A stretch of DNA of 64,000 nucleotides, from the NCBI RefSeq assembly GCF_029639405.1, contig NZ_CP121274.1:186001-250000 (forward strand). The letters are read 5' to 3'. This DNA is from Microbacterium proteolyticum (lineage in GTDB: Bacteria; Actinomycetota; Actinomycetes; Actinomycetales; Microbacteriaceae). A program made the translations under genes and the position numbers. The notes under the pieces were generated by a model. It was given only the letters and a program-made list of their open reading frames with translations. It searched no databases and had not been told where the DNA came from. Shown here one piece after another: positions 34,043 to 42,855 of the stretch. The number at the start of each line of letters is the position of its first letter. The first letter of the stretch is position 1.

Positions 34043-35518
34043 TCACTTCGGGGCGTGAGCCTCCAGGAACTCGTACACCTCGGTCGTGTCGACGCCGGGG
34101 AACGCCCCGGTCGGCAGCGTCGCGAGCAGGGTCCGGGGGGTCCGCACGTTGGGCCAGGCGTTGTCGCGCCACGCGACCTCGAGGTCGGCGGGCGGACGCC
34201 GGCAGCACACCTCGACCGCGTGCCGCGAGACGCCGCGGTTGGGGGTGTCGCGCCCGCGGAACCACTTGGTGTCGTCGAAGCGCACCCCCACGCTCACGGA
34301 GTGCGCCCCCTCGCTCGACTGCTCGACGCGGGCCGTGCACCAGTACGTGCCGTTGCCGGTGTCGGTGTACTGGTAGTAGGGGTTGAAGCGGTCGTCCTCG
34401 TCGAAGACCACGCGGCTCGTCCACCGGCGGCAGCACATCTGCCCCTCGATCGACCCCAGCCGGTCGGTGGGGAAGTTCACGTCGTCGTTCTCGTAGGCCT
34501 TCGTGATCGTCCCCGACTCGTGCACCTTGAGGAAGTGCACCGGGATGCCGAGATGCACCGTGGCGAGGTTGGTGAAGCGGTGCGCGGCCGTCTCGTACGA
34601 CACCGAGTACGTGTCGCGCAGGTCCTCGATGCTGAGCGCGCGGCGGGCCTTGGCCTCCGTCAGCGCCGCCACCGCGTGCGCCTCGGGGATGAGGAGGGCG
34701 CCGGCGAGGTAGTTCGTCTCGACGCGCTGGCGCAGGAACTCGCCGTAGGTCTTGGGCTCGGTGTGCCCGAGCATGCGGCTCGACAGCGCCTGCAGCACCG
34801 ACGCCCGCGGGTCGCCCTTCGCCACCCGCGTCGACAGGTACAACCGCCCGTTCTTCACGTCGGCGATGCTGCGCGTGGTCTGCGGCAGGTCGGGCACGTA
34901 GTGCAGCGAGAAGCCCAGATAAGCCGCGATGTCGCTGGCCGCCCGCTGGGTGAGCGGGCCGCCGGGGTGGTCGACGGCGGCGAGGATCTCGGATGCCGTG
35001 CGCTCGAGTTCCGGGAAGTGGTTGTCCTGCGTGCGCATGAGGCGGCGGAGCGCGACGTTCGCCCGCCGCGCCTCCTCGGGGGTGGCGGAGCGCTCGTCGC
35101 GGAGCCGTTCGATCTCGGCCTGCAGGGCGAGCATCGCGGCGAGCGCCTCGTCCGGCACGGTCTTGCCGACGCGGAACGGCGTGATGCCGAGCGCCTGGAA
35201 CGTCGACCCGCGCATGGCGCGCTCGACCGCGATCTCCAGCGATGCGCGCTCGTCGAGGGGCTCGGCATCCAGGAGGGCGTCGAGACCGGTGCCGAGGGCG
35301 CGGGCGATCGCCTGCAGGAGCGTGAGCTTCGCTTCGCGGCGACCCGTCTCGATCATCGACATCTGACTGGGCGCGCGGCCGACCGCCGCGGCGAGTTCGT
35401 CCAGCGTCATCCCGCGCGCCGTGCGCAGCTGGCGGATGCGTTTGCCGATCGTGAGCGTGTCCACGCCCTCATCGTCGGATGCCGCGGAGGCCGCGGTCAG
35501 GGAGACTCCGGTGTCCAT
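34043..35518 (-). CDS. ramB: RamB/ScfR-type regulator of acetate metabolism
   Basis: 491 aa. An N-terminal XRE helix-turn-helix (IRQLRTARGMTLDELAAAVGRAPSQMSMIE) is followed by a long central region with an IrrE-like segment (FLRQRVETNYLAGALLIPEAHA). The C-terminal DUF2083-type domain is cysteine-rich (QMCCRRW, VEVCCRRP). In Corynebacterium and Mycobacterium, RamB represses the isocitrate lyase and malate synthase genes. Here it is divergent from aceA, with aceB following, fitting that role. The ATG at 35518 was used; a later in-frame GTG is possible. Confidence 0.92.
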   Translation of the reverse strand: MDTGVSLTAASAASDDEGVDTLTIGKRIRQLRTARGMTLDELAAAVGRAPSQMSMIETGRREAKLTLLQAIARALGTGLDALLDAEPLDERASLEIAVERAMRGSTFQALGITPFRVGKTVPDEALAAMLALQAEIERLRDERSATPEEARRANVALRRLMRTQDNHFPELERTASEILAAVDHPGGPLTQRAASDIAAYLGFSLHYVPDLPQTTRSIADVKNGRLYLSTRVAKGDPRASVLQALSSRMLGHTEPKTYGEFLRQRVETNYLAGALLIPEAHAVAALTEAKARRALSIEDLRDTYSVSYETAAHRFTNLATVHLGIPVHFLKVHESGTITKAYENDDVNFPTDRLGSIEGQMCCRRWTSRVVFDEDDRFNPYYQYTDTGNGTYWCTARVEQSSEGAHSVSVGVRFDDTKWFRGRDTPNRGVSRHAVEVCCRRPPADLEVAWRDNAWPNVRTPRTLLATLPTGAFPGVDTTEVYEFLEAHAPK

Positions 35519-35547
35519 GTCGGGATGATCTCACCGAAACAGAAGAA

Positions 35548-35559
35548 CGGCAAAACTTC
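35548..35559 (+). promoter_or_regulatory. Candidate RamB site in the ramB-aceA intergenic region
   Basis: CGGCAAAACTTC lies in the 127-base divergent region. It resembles, in reverse complement (GAAGTTTTGCCG), the AAAGTTTGCAA-like RamB boxes known from Corynebacterium. It is one isolated match, so confidence is modest. Confidence 0.4.
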
Positions 35560-35645
35560 ACCGCGTGATTCTTGGTTCCGGCGGTGATTCTTCGCCGACA
35601 GTGGTCTCCACGGGCACCGATGCCCGGTACCCGAAGGAGGACGAC

Positions 35646-36962
35646 ATGACGATCCAGGCCACCCCCGCCCAGCCGCCCCTGCGCCCCGGCGACCAGACCG
35701 AGACCGCCGATGAGATCCGCGCCGCGTGGGAGAACGACCCGCGGTGGGACGGCATCGAGCGCACGTACTCGGCCGAGGACGTCGTCCGACTCCGCGGCAG
35801 CGTCCGCGAGGAATCCACGCTCGCCCGCCGCGGCGCGGAGAACCTCTGGAACCTCCTCCACACCGAGGAATACATCCGGGCCCTCGGCGCCTACACCGGC
35901 GGCCAGGCCGTGCAGCAGGTGCGCGCGGGCCTGAAGGCGATCTACCTCTCGGGCTGGCAGGTCGCCGCCGACGGCAACCTCGCGGGACAGACCTACCCCG
36001 ACCAGAGCCTGTACCCCGCCAACTCCGTGCCCGCCGTGGTGCGCCGCATCAACAACGCGCTGCTGCGGCAGGACCAGATCGAGCGCGCCGAGGGCGAGAT
36101 CACGCAGGACTGGCTCGCCCCGATCGTCGCCGACGCCGAGGCCGGCTTCGGCGGCCCGCTCAACGCCTACGAACTGGCGCAGTCGCTGATCCAGGCGGGG
36201 GCCGCCGGCATCCACTGGGAAGACCAGCTCGCGAGCGAGAAGAAGTGCGGCCACCTCGGCGGCAAGGTGCTCGTCCCCACCCAGCAGCACATCCGGACCC
36301 TCAACGCCGCCCGTCTCGCGGCCGACGTCGCGGGAGTCCCGACGGTGATCATCGCGCGCACCGACGCCCTGGCGGCCGACCTGCTCACGAGCGACGTCGA
36401 CCCGCGCGACGCGGAGTTCCTCACCGGCGAGCGCACGAGCGAGGGCTTCTACCGGGTGCGCCCGGGCCTGGATGCCGTCATCTCTCGCGGCCTCGCCTTC
36501 GCCCCCTACGCCGACCTCATCTGGGTCGAGACGGGAGAGCCCGACATCGAGCTCGCCCGCGCCTTCGCCGAGGCGATCCACGCCCGCTACCCGGGCAAGC
36601 TCCTCGCCTACAACTGCTCGCCGAGCTTCAACTGGAAGCGCCACCTCGACGACGAGCAGATCGCCACGTTCCAGGCCGACCTGGCCGCCCTCGGCTACGC
36701 CTTCCAGTTCATCACGCTGGCCGGCTTCCACGCCGTGAACCACTCGATGTTCGACCTCGCCCGCGGCTACGCCGAACGCGCCATGAGCGCGTACGTCGAG
36801 CTGCAGGAGGCCGAGTTCGCCGCCGAAGCGAACGGGTACACCGCCACGCGCCACCAGCGCGAAGCCGGCACCGGCTACTTCGACGTCGTCTCGACCGCGC
36901 TCAACCCCGACAGCGCCACGCTCGCCCTCGCCGGCTCCACCGAGACCGCGCAGTTCCACTGA
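35646..36962 (+). CDS. aceA: Isocitrate lyase
   Basis: 438 aa, the length of the prokaryotic enzyme. The active-site motif [13 protein letters not shown] and [20 protein letters not shown] are present, as is NCSPSFNWK. It cleaves isocitrate to glyoxylate and succinate, the first step of the glyoxylate shunt. GAAGGAGG lies six bases before the ATG. It is followed by aceB 120 bases on, with a strong hairpin between. Confidence 0.97.
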   Translation: MTIQATPAQPPLRPGDQTETADEIRAAWENDPRWDGIERTYSAEDVVRLRGSVREESTLARRGAENLWNLLHTEEYIRALGAYTGGQAVQQVRAGLKAIYLSGWQVAADGNLAGQTYPDQSLYPANSVPAVVRRINNALLRQDQIERAEGEITQDWLAPIVADAEAGFGGPLNAYELAQSLIQAGAAGIHWEDQLASEKKCGHLGGKVLVPTQQHIRTLNAARLAADVAGVPTVIIARTDALAADLLTSDVDPRDAEFLTGERTSEGFYRVRPGLDAVISRGLAFAPYADLIWVETGEPDIELARAFAEAIHARYPGKLLAYNCSPSFNWKRHLDDEQIATFQADLAALGYAFQFITLAGFHAVNHSMFDLARGYAERAMSAYVELQEAEFAAEANGYTATRHQREAGTGYFDVVSTALNPDSATLALAGSTETAQFH

Positions 36963-36977
36963 CCCTCTCTTTCCACA

Positions 36978-37025
36978 GTCCAAGACACGCCGTATCCGCC
37001 GTACCGCATGCGGCGTGTCTTGGAC
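36978..37025 (+). repeat. Long hairpin between aceA and aceB
   Basis: A perfect 15-bp stem (36978-36992 GTCCAAGACACGCCG with 37011-37025) and an 18-nt loop. It starts 16 bases after the aceA stop and has no U-tract. It could terminate or stabilise the aceA end, or be a solitary member of another palindrome family. Confidence 0.85.
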
Positions 37026-37082
37026 ACTCGGCCTCCGGTGGCGCCACGCGCTACGCGCCGACACAGACAGAAAGCCACGATC

Positions 37083-38741
37083 ATGACCCTCATCGAACCC
37101 CCTCCCACCACCGCCCGCCGCGGCCCCGAGCCCACGGCATCCACCCCCGCTCCGCACCTGCGGATCGAGCGTCCGCTCGAGGGCCGCGACCGGGAGATCC
37201 TCACCCCCGCCGCCCTCGCCTTCCTCACCGAGCTGCACGACCGCTTCGGCCGTCGCCGTCACGACCGGCTCGCCGCGCGCGAACGCCGCCGCTTCGAGAT
37301 CGGAAACGGCGACGACCCGCACTTCCGGTCCGAGACGGCGCACATCCGCGAGGACCCGTCGTGGCGCGTGGCCGGTGCGGGTCCCGGCCTCGAGGACCGC
37401 CGCGTCGAGATCACGGGCCCGACCGACCCGAAGATGACGATCAACGCGCTGAACTCCGGTGCGCGGGTGTGGCTGGCCGACCAGGAGGATGCCACCTCCC
37501 CCACGTGGCGCAACGTCATCGGGGGCCAGCTCTCGCTGTTCGACGCCATCCGCGGGCAGCTGAGCTTCACGAGCCCCGAGGGCAAGGAGTACCGCGTCAC
37601 CGCCGAGCGCACGCCCACGATCGTGATGCGCCCGCGCGGCTGGCACCTGCCCGAGAAGCACATCACCGTGATCGACCGCGCGGGCCGCGAGCTGCCGGCA
37701 TCCGGGTCTCTCGTGGACTACGGGCTGTACGTCTTCCACAACGCGCACGCGCTCATCGCGGCGGGTCGCGGACCGTACTTCTACCTGCCGAAGATCGAGT
37801 CCGCCGATGAGGCGCGACTGTGGGACGACGTGTTCTCGTTCACCGAAGAGCGTCTGGGCCTCGCCCATGGCACGATCCGCGCGACGGTCCTCATCGAGAC
37901 GCTCCCCGCGGCGTTCGAGATGGAGGAGATCCTCTTCGCCCTCCGCGACCACTGCGCGGGCCTCAACGCGGGCCGCTGGGACTACATCTTCTCGATCATC
38001 AAGACCTACCGCGGCCGCGGGGCGCGGTTCGTCCTGCCCGACCGCAGCGAGGTGACGATGACAGTGCCGTTCATGCGGGCGTACACCGAGCTGCTCGTGC
38101 GCACCTGCCACAAGCGCGGGGCGTACGCGATCGGCGGCATGAGCGCCTTCATCCCCAACCGCCGGAAGCCCGAGGTGACCGAGGCGGCGTTCGAGAAGGT
38201 CGCCGCCGACAAGCGGCGCGAGGCCGGCGACGGCTTCGACGGCACGTGGGTGGCCCACCCCGACCTGATCCCGGTGGCCCGCGCGGAATTCGACGCCGTG
38301 CTCGGCGAGCACGAGAACCAGCTCGACCGGCTGCGCGAGGACGTCGAGGTGCGGCCCGAGCAGCTCCTCGACCTGCGGATCGGCCTGCCGATCACCGCGG
38401 GCGGGGTGCGCGGCAACGTGGCGGTGGCGATCCGCTACATCGAGGCGTGGCTGCGGGGCCTCGGGGCCGTCGCGATCGACGACCTCATGGAGGACGCCGC
38501 GACCGCCGAGATCTCGCGCTCGCAGATCTGGCAGTGGATCCACCAGGACCGCTCCACCGCCGACGGCACCCGCATCACCCGCGAGTACGTCGAGGGGCTG
38601 CTCGGCGACGTGCTCGCCGACACGACCCGCTTCGAGGGCGACCGTTTCGACGACGCCGCCGAGGTGTTCCACGAGGTGGCGCTGCGCGAGGAGTTCCCGG
38701 CGTTCCTCACCCTGCCGGCGTACGCGAAGTACCTCGACTGA
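37083..38741 (+). CDS. aceB: Malate synthase A
   Basis: 552 aa, typical for the A isoform. Signatures are ADQEDATSPTWRNVIGGQ, the catalytic Arg/Asp region GPYFYLPKIESADEARLW and RWDYIFSIIKTYRG, and the C-terminal GVRGNVAVAIRYIEAWLRG. It condenses glyoxylate with acetyl-CoA to malate. The ATG at 37083 was chosen because the residues before it are unlike the family. Ribosome binding site weak (AGAAAG). It pairs functionally with aceA upstream. Confidence 0.96.
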   Translation: MTLIEPPPTTARRGPEPTASTPAPHLRIERPLEGRDREILTPAALAFLTELHDRFGRRRHDRLAARERRRFEIGNGDDPHFRSETAHIREDPSWRVAGAGPGLEDRRVEITGPTDPKMTINALNSGARVWLADQEDATSPTWRNVIGGQLSLFDAIRGQLSFTSPEGKEYRVTAERTPTIVMRPRGWHLPEKHITVIDRAGRELPASGSLVDYGLYVFHNAHALIAAGRGPYFYLPKIESADEARLWDDVFSFTEERLGLAHGTIRATVLIETLPAAFEMEEILFALRDHCAGLNAGRWDYIFSIIKTYRGRGARFVLPDRSEVTMTVPFMRAYTELLVRTCHKRGAYAIGGMSAFIPNRRKPEVTEAAFEKVAADKRREAGDGFDGTWVAHPDLIPVARAEFDAVLGEHENQLDRLREDVEVRPEQLLDLRIGLPITAGGVRGNVAVAIRYIEAWLRGLGAVAIDDLMEDAATAEISRSQIWQWIHQDRSTADGTRITREYVEGLLGDVLADTTRFEGDRFDDAAEVFHEVALREEFPAFLTLPAYAKYLD

Positions 38742-38747
38742 CGGCAC

Positions 38748-38781
38748 ACGACGGGCCGGGACCTCGGCTCCGGCCCGTCGT
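38748..38781. terminator. Terminator between convergent aceB and clc
   Basis: A 12-bp perfect stem (ACGACGGGCCGG 38748-38759, CCGGCCCGTCGT 38770-38781) starts seven bases after the aceB stop and precedes the end of the convergent channel gene. It can serve both directions; no U-tract. Confidence 0.75.
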
Positions 38782-38819
38782 GGCGTGCGGAATCGCTACG
38801 CGCGCCCGGGGTCCGGGCG

Positions 38820-40115
38820 CTACTCGCGTCCGGGGTCGCGCGGAGCGAAGCGGCGCAGGCTCGCGCGCGAGGTAAGCCGCGCGGCGGCGAGCGACCCGGC
38901 TACGGCGAGGAAGATCGGCAGCAGCAGGTCGAAGCCGGTCGCGGTGAACTCGATCACGAGCACGATCGCGGTGAACGGCGCGCGCATGTTCGACGCGAGG
39001 AACGCCGCCGCGGCCACGATCGCGAGGCCCGTGGCATCCGCACCCGGCCAGACGAGCGCCCACGCCGCGGCGGCCGCAGCGCCGAGGCTCGCGCCGATCG
39101 CGACCGACGGCTGGAGCGTGCCGCCGACGGCTCCGGAGCCGAGCGACACGACCGTCGCGACGTACTTCAGCGCGGCGAGGGCGAGCAGGAGCAGTGCGGG
39201 CTGCGTGAGATCAAAACCCGCCGTCGCGAGCGCGCGACCGTTGCCGAGGATCAGCGGGAAGACCGCGCCGAGCGCCCCGACCGCCGTGAAGGTCACGGGC
39301 AGCGCGACGAGCAGCTTCCACCCCGTCGGCCGCACCTTCGCCAGGAGCGACGTCACGGCCCCGAAGCTCGTGGCGCCCCACCCCATGAGCGGTCCGATGA
39401 GGATCGCCGCCACGATGAGCGACGCGTTCACGTCGATGGATGCCACGTGGTACAGCGAGTCGTCCCCCACCAGCGGGCGTGCCACGAGCGTGGCGATCGC
39501 GCTGACCGAGAGGGCGACGACGGCCGCGCCGACGCTGAACTGCGCGAGCAGGATCTCGATCGCGAAGAGCGCTCCGCCGAGCGGCACGTTGTACACCGCT
39601 GCGAGACCGGCGCCCGCGGCGGCGGCGATGAGGATGCGCCCCCAGCGCGCGTCGAGGCGGAACCAACGCACGATCTTCGAGCCGGCCATCGCGGAGAGTT
39701 CACGCGGGGCGACCTCCTTGCCGATCGAGGCGCCGAGGGCGACCGAGGTGACCTGGATCACGGTGTCGGCGAGCGTCTCCCACCAGGGCATGTGCGCGCC
39801 GGCGACGCCCTGTTCGACGGTGGCGATTTTCCGGCCGAAGCGACGCAGCAGGTACCAGCCGACGGCGGCGACGACACCCGCGCCGCCCACGGTCACGATC
39901 GGCAGCCACCACACCGCCGGGGACGCCAGGCCGTCGAGGAACGGCCCTTCTTCGTGGCCCCAGACGAGGTGCTCGACGGTGTGGACGATCCAGACCAGCA
40001 GGAGCACGGCGAGCCCCGTGGCCACCCCGACGATCGCGGTCGCCAGCCCCAGACGGAGCAGGATGCCGAGCCCCCGACGATGCACGCGCGTGCGTTCCGG
40101 GGCCTCTGCTGTCAC
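38820..40115 (-). CDS. ClC-family chloride channel/antiporter
   Basis: 431 aa with about 10-12 hydrophobic helices. The selectivity-filter motifs appear as GASIGKEVAPREL (counterpart of GREGP), AAVYNVPLGGALFAIEILL, and SGAVGGTLQPSVAIGASLG (counterpart of GxFxP). The gating Glu is retained in GKEVAP. It moves chloride, possibly with protons, across the membrane. It starts with GTG at 40115. It is divergent from the small membrane protein at 40171. A purely transporter versus channel mode cannot be decided. Confidence 0.9.
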   Translation of the reverse strand: MTAEAPERTRVHRRGLGILLRLGLATAIVGVATGLAVLLLVWIVHTVEHLVWGHEEGPFLDGLASPAVWWLPIVTVGGAGVVAAVGWYLLRRFGRKIATVEQGVAGAHMPWWETLADTVIQVTSVALGASIGKEVAPRELSAMAGSKIVRWFRLDARWGRILIAAAAGAGLAAVYNVPLGGALFAIEILLAQFSVGAAVVALSVSAIATLVARPLVGDDSLYHVASIDVNASLIVAAILIGPLMGWGATSFGAVTSLLAKVRPTGWKLLVALPVTFTAVGALGAVFPLILGNGRALATAGFDLTQPALLLLALAALKYVATVVSLGSGAVGGTLQPSVAIGASLGAAAAAAWALVWPGADATGLAIVAAAAFLASNMRAPFTAIVLVIEFTATGFDLLLPIFLAVAGSLAAARLTSRASLRRFAPRDPGRE

Positions 40116-40170
40116 GACGCCACGCTAACGCACCGGCGACAGCCCGCCCGCCACGCGCTAGCGTGACCGC

Positions 40171-40494
40171 ATGGCCTCTGTCTCCCCGGCCGGTCGACGC
40201 GCCAGCGACGGCTTCGGCATCGTCGCGATCATCCTCGCCGCGTTCATGCTGCTGCCGGCGCTGATGATCTTCCTGATCGGGCTCGCCCCCGGCATGAACG
40301 CGATCTGGTGGCTCGGCGTCGTGCTCCTGCCGATCATGGGATTCCTCGGGCTCGTCGCCCTCGTCGTCGGGATCGTCGGGATCGTCCTGCGCGTCCGTCA
40401 GCAACGGAACCCGGTCCTCTCGATCATCGGCACCGCCCTCGGGGCCGTCCTCGTCCTCCCCGTCGTGTGGGTGTTCTTCAGCTCCGCCGTGTAA
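40171..40494 (+). CDS. Small membrane protein of unknown function
   Basis: 107 aa with three hydrophobic helices (residues about 15-38, 44-71 and 83-105) and short Arg-containing loops. I do not recognise a family beyond generic DUF-type membrane proteins. TAGCGT lies six bases before the ATG at 40171, so the mRNA is probably leaderless. It stands alone between clc (divergent) and aspC. Confidence 0.75.
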   Translation: MASVSPAGRRASDGFGIVAIILAAFMLLPALMIFLIGLAPGMNAIWWLGVVLLPIMGFLGLVALVVGIVGIVLRVRQQRNPVLSIIGTALGAVLVLPVVWVFFSSAV

Positions 40495-40557
40495 CCCTTC
40501 GGTGACGCCCGTCGCCGAGCCCGCGGCATCCCGGGCGTGCCGAGTAGGCTCTACGCC

Positions 40558-41757
40558 GTGACCGACCGCGCCCCGCTCTCCCGCAAGCTCTCCGCCATCG
40601 CCGAATCCGCCACCCTCAAGGTCGACGCCAAGGCCAAGGCCCTGAAGGCCGCCGGCCGTCCCGTCATCTCGTACGCGGCCGGAGAGCCCGACTTCGCCAC
40701 CCCGCAGTTCATCGTGGATGCCGCCGCCGAGGCGCTGCACAGCCCGGCGAACTTCCGATACACCCCCGCCGCCGGACTCCCGGTGCTGCGCGAAGCCATC
40801 GTCGCCAAGACGCGGCGCGACTCGGGCCTGGAGGTCGCCCCGTCGCAGGTGATCGTGACCAACGGCGGCAAGCAGGCCGTGTACCAGGCGTTCCAGACCG
40901 TGGTGAACCCCGGCGACGAGGTGCTGCTGCCGGCCCCGTACTGGACGACGTACCCCGAGGCCATCGCCCTCGCCGACGGCGTGCCCGTCGAGGTGTTCGC
41001 CGGCGCCGACCAGGACTACAAGGTCACCGTGGCCCAGCTCGAGGCCGCTCGCACCGACAAGACGACCGTCCTCGTGTTCGTCTCGCCCTCCAACCCCACG
41101 GGCTCGGTCTACACGCCGGAAGAGACCGCCGAGATCGGCCGCTGGGCCCTCGAGCACGGCATCTGGGTCATCACCGACGAGATCTACCAGAACCTCACGT
41201 ACGAGGGCGCTCGCGCGGTGTCGATCGTCGAGGCCGTGCCCGAGCTCGCCGGGCAGACGATCCTCGTCAACGGCGTCGCGAAGACGTACGCGATGACCGG
41301 CTGGCGCGTCGGCTGGATGGTCGGACCGGCGGATGCCATCAAGCTCGCCGGCAACCTGCAGTCGCACCTGTCCAGCAACGTCAACAACATCGCCCAGATC
41401 GCCGCCGCCGCCGCACTGAACGGCCCCCAGGACGAGGCCGAGCAGTTCCGTCTCGCCTTCGACCGCCGCCGCCAGCTGATCGTGGGCGAGCTGTCGAAGA
41501 TCGACGGCGTCGAGGTCCCCAACCCGCTCGGCGCGTTCTACGTCTACCCCGACGTGCGCGGTCTGCTGGGCCGTGAGTGGGACGGCGTCACGCCGACGAC
41601 CTCGCTCGAGCTCGCCGACCTCATCCTCGAGAAGGCCGAGGTCGCGGTGGTCCCCGGCGAGGCCTTCGGCCCGAGCGGGTACCTCCGCCTGTCGTACGCC
41701 CTCGGCGACGAGGAACTGCTGGAGGGCGTCCAGCGCCTGCAGCGCCTGTTCTCCTGA
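40558..41757 (+). CDS. aspC: Class-I PLP aminotransferase (AspC-like)
   Basis: 399 aa. The Schiff-base Lys is in [17 protein letters not shown]. Other family signatures are [22 protein letters not shown] and [13 protein letters not shown]. It resembles aspartate/tyrosine aminotransferases of the I-gamma subgroup. The GTG at 40558 lies seven bases after TAGGCT (40545-40550), a typical leaderless start; the longer frame to 40537 would cross this -10 box. An AspC-like gene near murB-hadBA and secE is common in actinobacteria. Confidence 0.92.
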   Translation: MTDRAPLSRKLSAIAESATLKVDAKAKALKAAGRPVISYAAGEPDFATPQFIVDAAAEALHSPANFRYTPAAGLPVLREAIVAKTRRDSGLEVAPSQVIVTNGGKQAVYQAFQTVVNPGDEVLLPAPYWTTYPEAIALADGVPVEVFAGADQDYKVTVAQLEAARTDKTTVLVFVSPSNPTGSVYTPEETAEIGRWALEHGIWVITDEIYQNLTYEGARAVSIVEAVPELAGQTILVNGVAKTYAMTGWRVGWMVGPADAIKLAGNLQSHLSSNVNNIAQIAAAAALNGPQDEAEQFRLAFDRRRQLIVGELSKIDGVEVPNPLGAFYVYPDVRGLLGREWDGVTPTTSLELADLILEKAEVAVVPGEAFGPSGYLRLSYALGDEELLEGVQRLQRLFS

Positions 41758-41774
41758 CGGACGTCGTTTCGCGC

Positions 41775-41830
41775 GAGTCGCCAAGATTTGTCGCCTCTGC
41801 CTCCGCGGAGACAACAATTCCTGGCGACTC
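41775..41830. repeat. Palindrome family C, copy 1 (5' side of gene 41901-42794)
   Basis: 23-nt arms (41775-41797 and 41808-41830, four mismatches). The outer arm contains GAGTCGCCAAGATTTGTCGC, which recurs perfectly as its reverse complement at 42829-42848. It starts 17 bases after aspC and may also act as its terminator. Confidence 0.9.
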
Positions 41831-41900
41831 ACGCGTGTGACCCTCCTCCACATGGGGACAACGAGGAACGGTCGGACGGCGGGCGCGACATCATCGGCGG

Positions 41901-42794
41901 ATGCCGCTCTCGCATCGCCCCATCGGACCCACGATCGCGTTCACCGTTGCGGAAGGGCGGGCGTACGGACTCTCGCCTAGCAGCCTCCGCTCGGTGGGGT
42001 GGGACGCGCCGTACTCGGGAACTCGGAGCCGACCGGATGCCACGGAGTTGCAGCGTCTAAGCGCATTGATGCGCGCTCTGCCGGATCATGCGTTCCTGTG
42101 CGGACCCTCCGCGGCCGTCCTTCTGGGGCTCCCTCTCCCCGCATCGCTCGGCCGAGCTGCGAAGGAGTCACCGACCATCGGCGTGCCGAGCGGATGCAAT
42201 CGCATCCGTCGCCCGGGAGTCACCGGCCGCTCACTCACCGTCGAGCCTTCCGACATCGTCGAAGTCGAGGGGTTGCGCTGCAGTTCGCCGTTGCGTACGT
42301 GGGCCGAGCTTGCCGAACTCCTCGACGTCGGCCCTCTGACCGCCATCTCGGACCGCTTGCTGGCGTGCCGCGATCCTCTCGCGACGCGCGCGGACCTCGA
42401 GCGGATGCACCGACGGTTCCTCGGCGGGAGAGGATCGCGCCGGCGTCGGCTCGCCGTCGACTTCGCCGACGACCGGGCGGAGTCGCCGAGGGAGAGCGAG
42501 CTCCGTGTCCTTCTGATCCAAGCCGGTCTCCCCGTGCCCGAGAGCAACGTCGAGATCTTCGACGGTCATCGATTCGTGGCGCGCGTTGACCTGCTCTACC
42601 GCGGCGCACGCCTCGTCATCGAGTACGACGGCGACTACCACCGCGATCCGCGGCAATGGAGCCGCGACCAGTCTCGCCGCGCGGAGTTGGAGTCGCTGGG
42701 CTACCGGGTCAGCGTGGTGACGGCTCGCGACTTCGACGCCCCCGAAGCGCTGCTGATGCGCATCCGCCGCCTGCTGGGGCAAGCCCACGCGTGA
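41901..42794 (+). CDS. AbiEi-like winged-helix / DUF559-type nuclease-fold protein (copy 3)
   Basis: 297 aa. The N-terminal half has the AbiEi-like pattern (CGPSAAVLLGLPLP, VEVEGLRCSSPLRTWAELAE). The C-terminal half is the clearest DUF559 core of the three paralogues: ARVDLLYRGARLVIEYDGDY, then H, then a Q-S-R-R motif and LESLGYRVSVVTARDF. The Asp and Glu-x-Asp-Gly positions fit a Vsr-like metal site. The ATG at 41901 has GGCGG upstream. Palindromes of family C lie 70 bases before the start and across the stop codon. It sits between aspC and murB. Activity and target are unknown. Confidence 0.8.
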   Translation: MPLSHRPIGPTIAFTVAEGRAYGLSPSSLRSVGWDAPYSGTRSRPDATELQRLSALMRALPDHAFLCGPSAAVLLGLPLPASLGRAAKESPTIGVPSGCNRIRRPGVTGRSLTVEPSDIVEVEGLRCSSPLRTWAELAELLDVGPLTAISDRLLACRDPLATRADLERMHRRFLGGRGSRRRRLAVDFADDRAESPRESELRVLLIQAGLPVPESNVEIFDGHRFVARVDLLYRGARLVIEYDGDYHRDPRQWSRDQSRRAELESLGYRVSVVTARDFDAPEALLMRIRRLLGQAHA

Positions 42795-42852
42795 GTTGCC
42801 AAAATGTGTCGCCTCCGGCCCGCCGCAAGCGACAAATCTTGGCGACTCACGC
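42789..42852. repeat. Palindrome family C, copy 2 (overlaps stop of gene 41901-42794)
   Basis: 24-nt arms (42789-42812 and 42829-42852, three mismatches) with a 16-nt loop. The first arm includes the gene's TGA (42792-42794). The outer arm is the inverted partner of the outer arm at 41775. It ends four bases before the murB stop. Confidence 0.9.
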
Positions 42853-42855
42853 TCG

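Noticed and set aside
35469..38747. A 1092-codon open frame antisense to aceA and aceB
   Set aside because: It mirrors two unmistakable enzymes; its product is repetitive Val/Glu/Arg-rich sequence with no motif. High-GC DNA gives long antisense frames.
39700..41853. A 717-codon open frame antisense to aspC and reaching the clc gene
   Set aside because: Same artefact; aspC and ClC motifs lie on the other frames.
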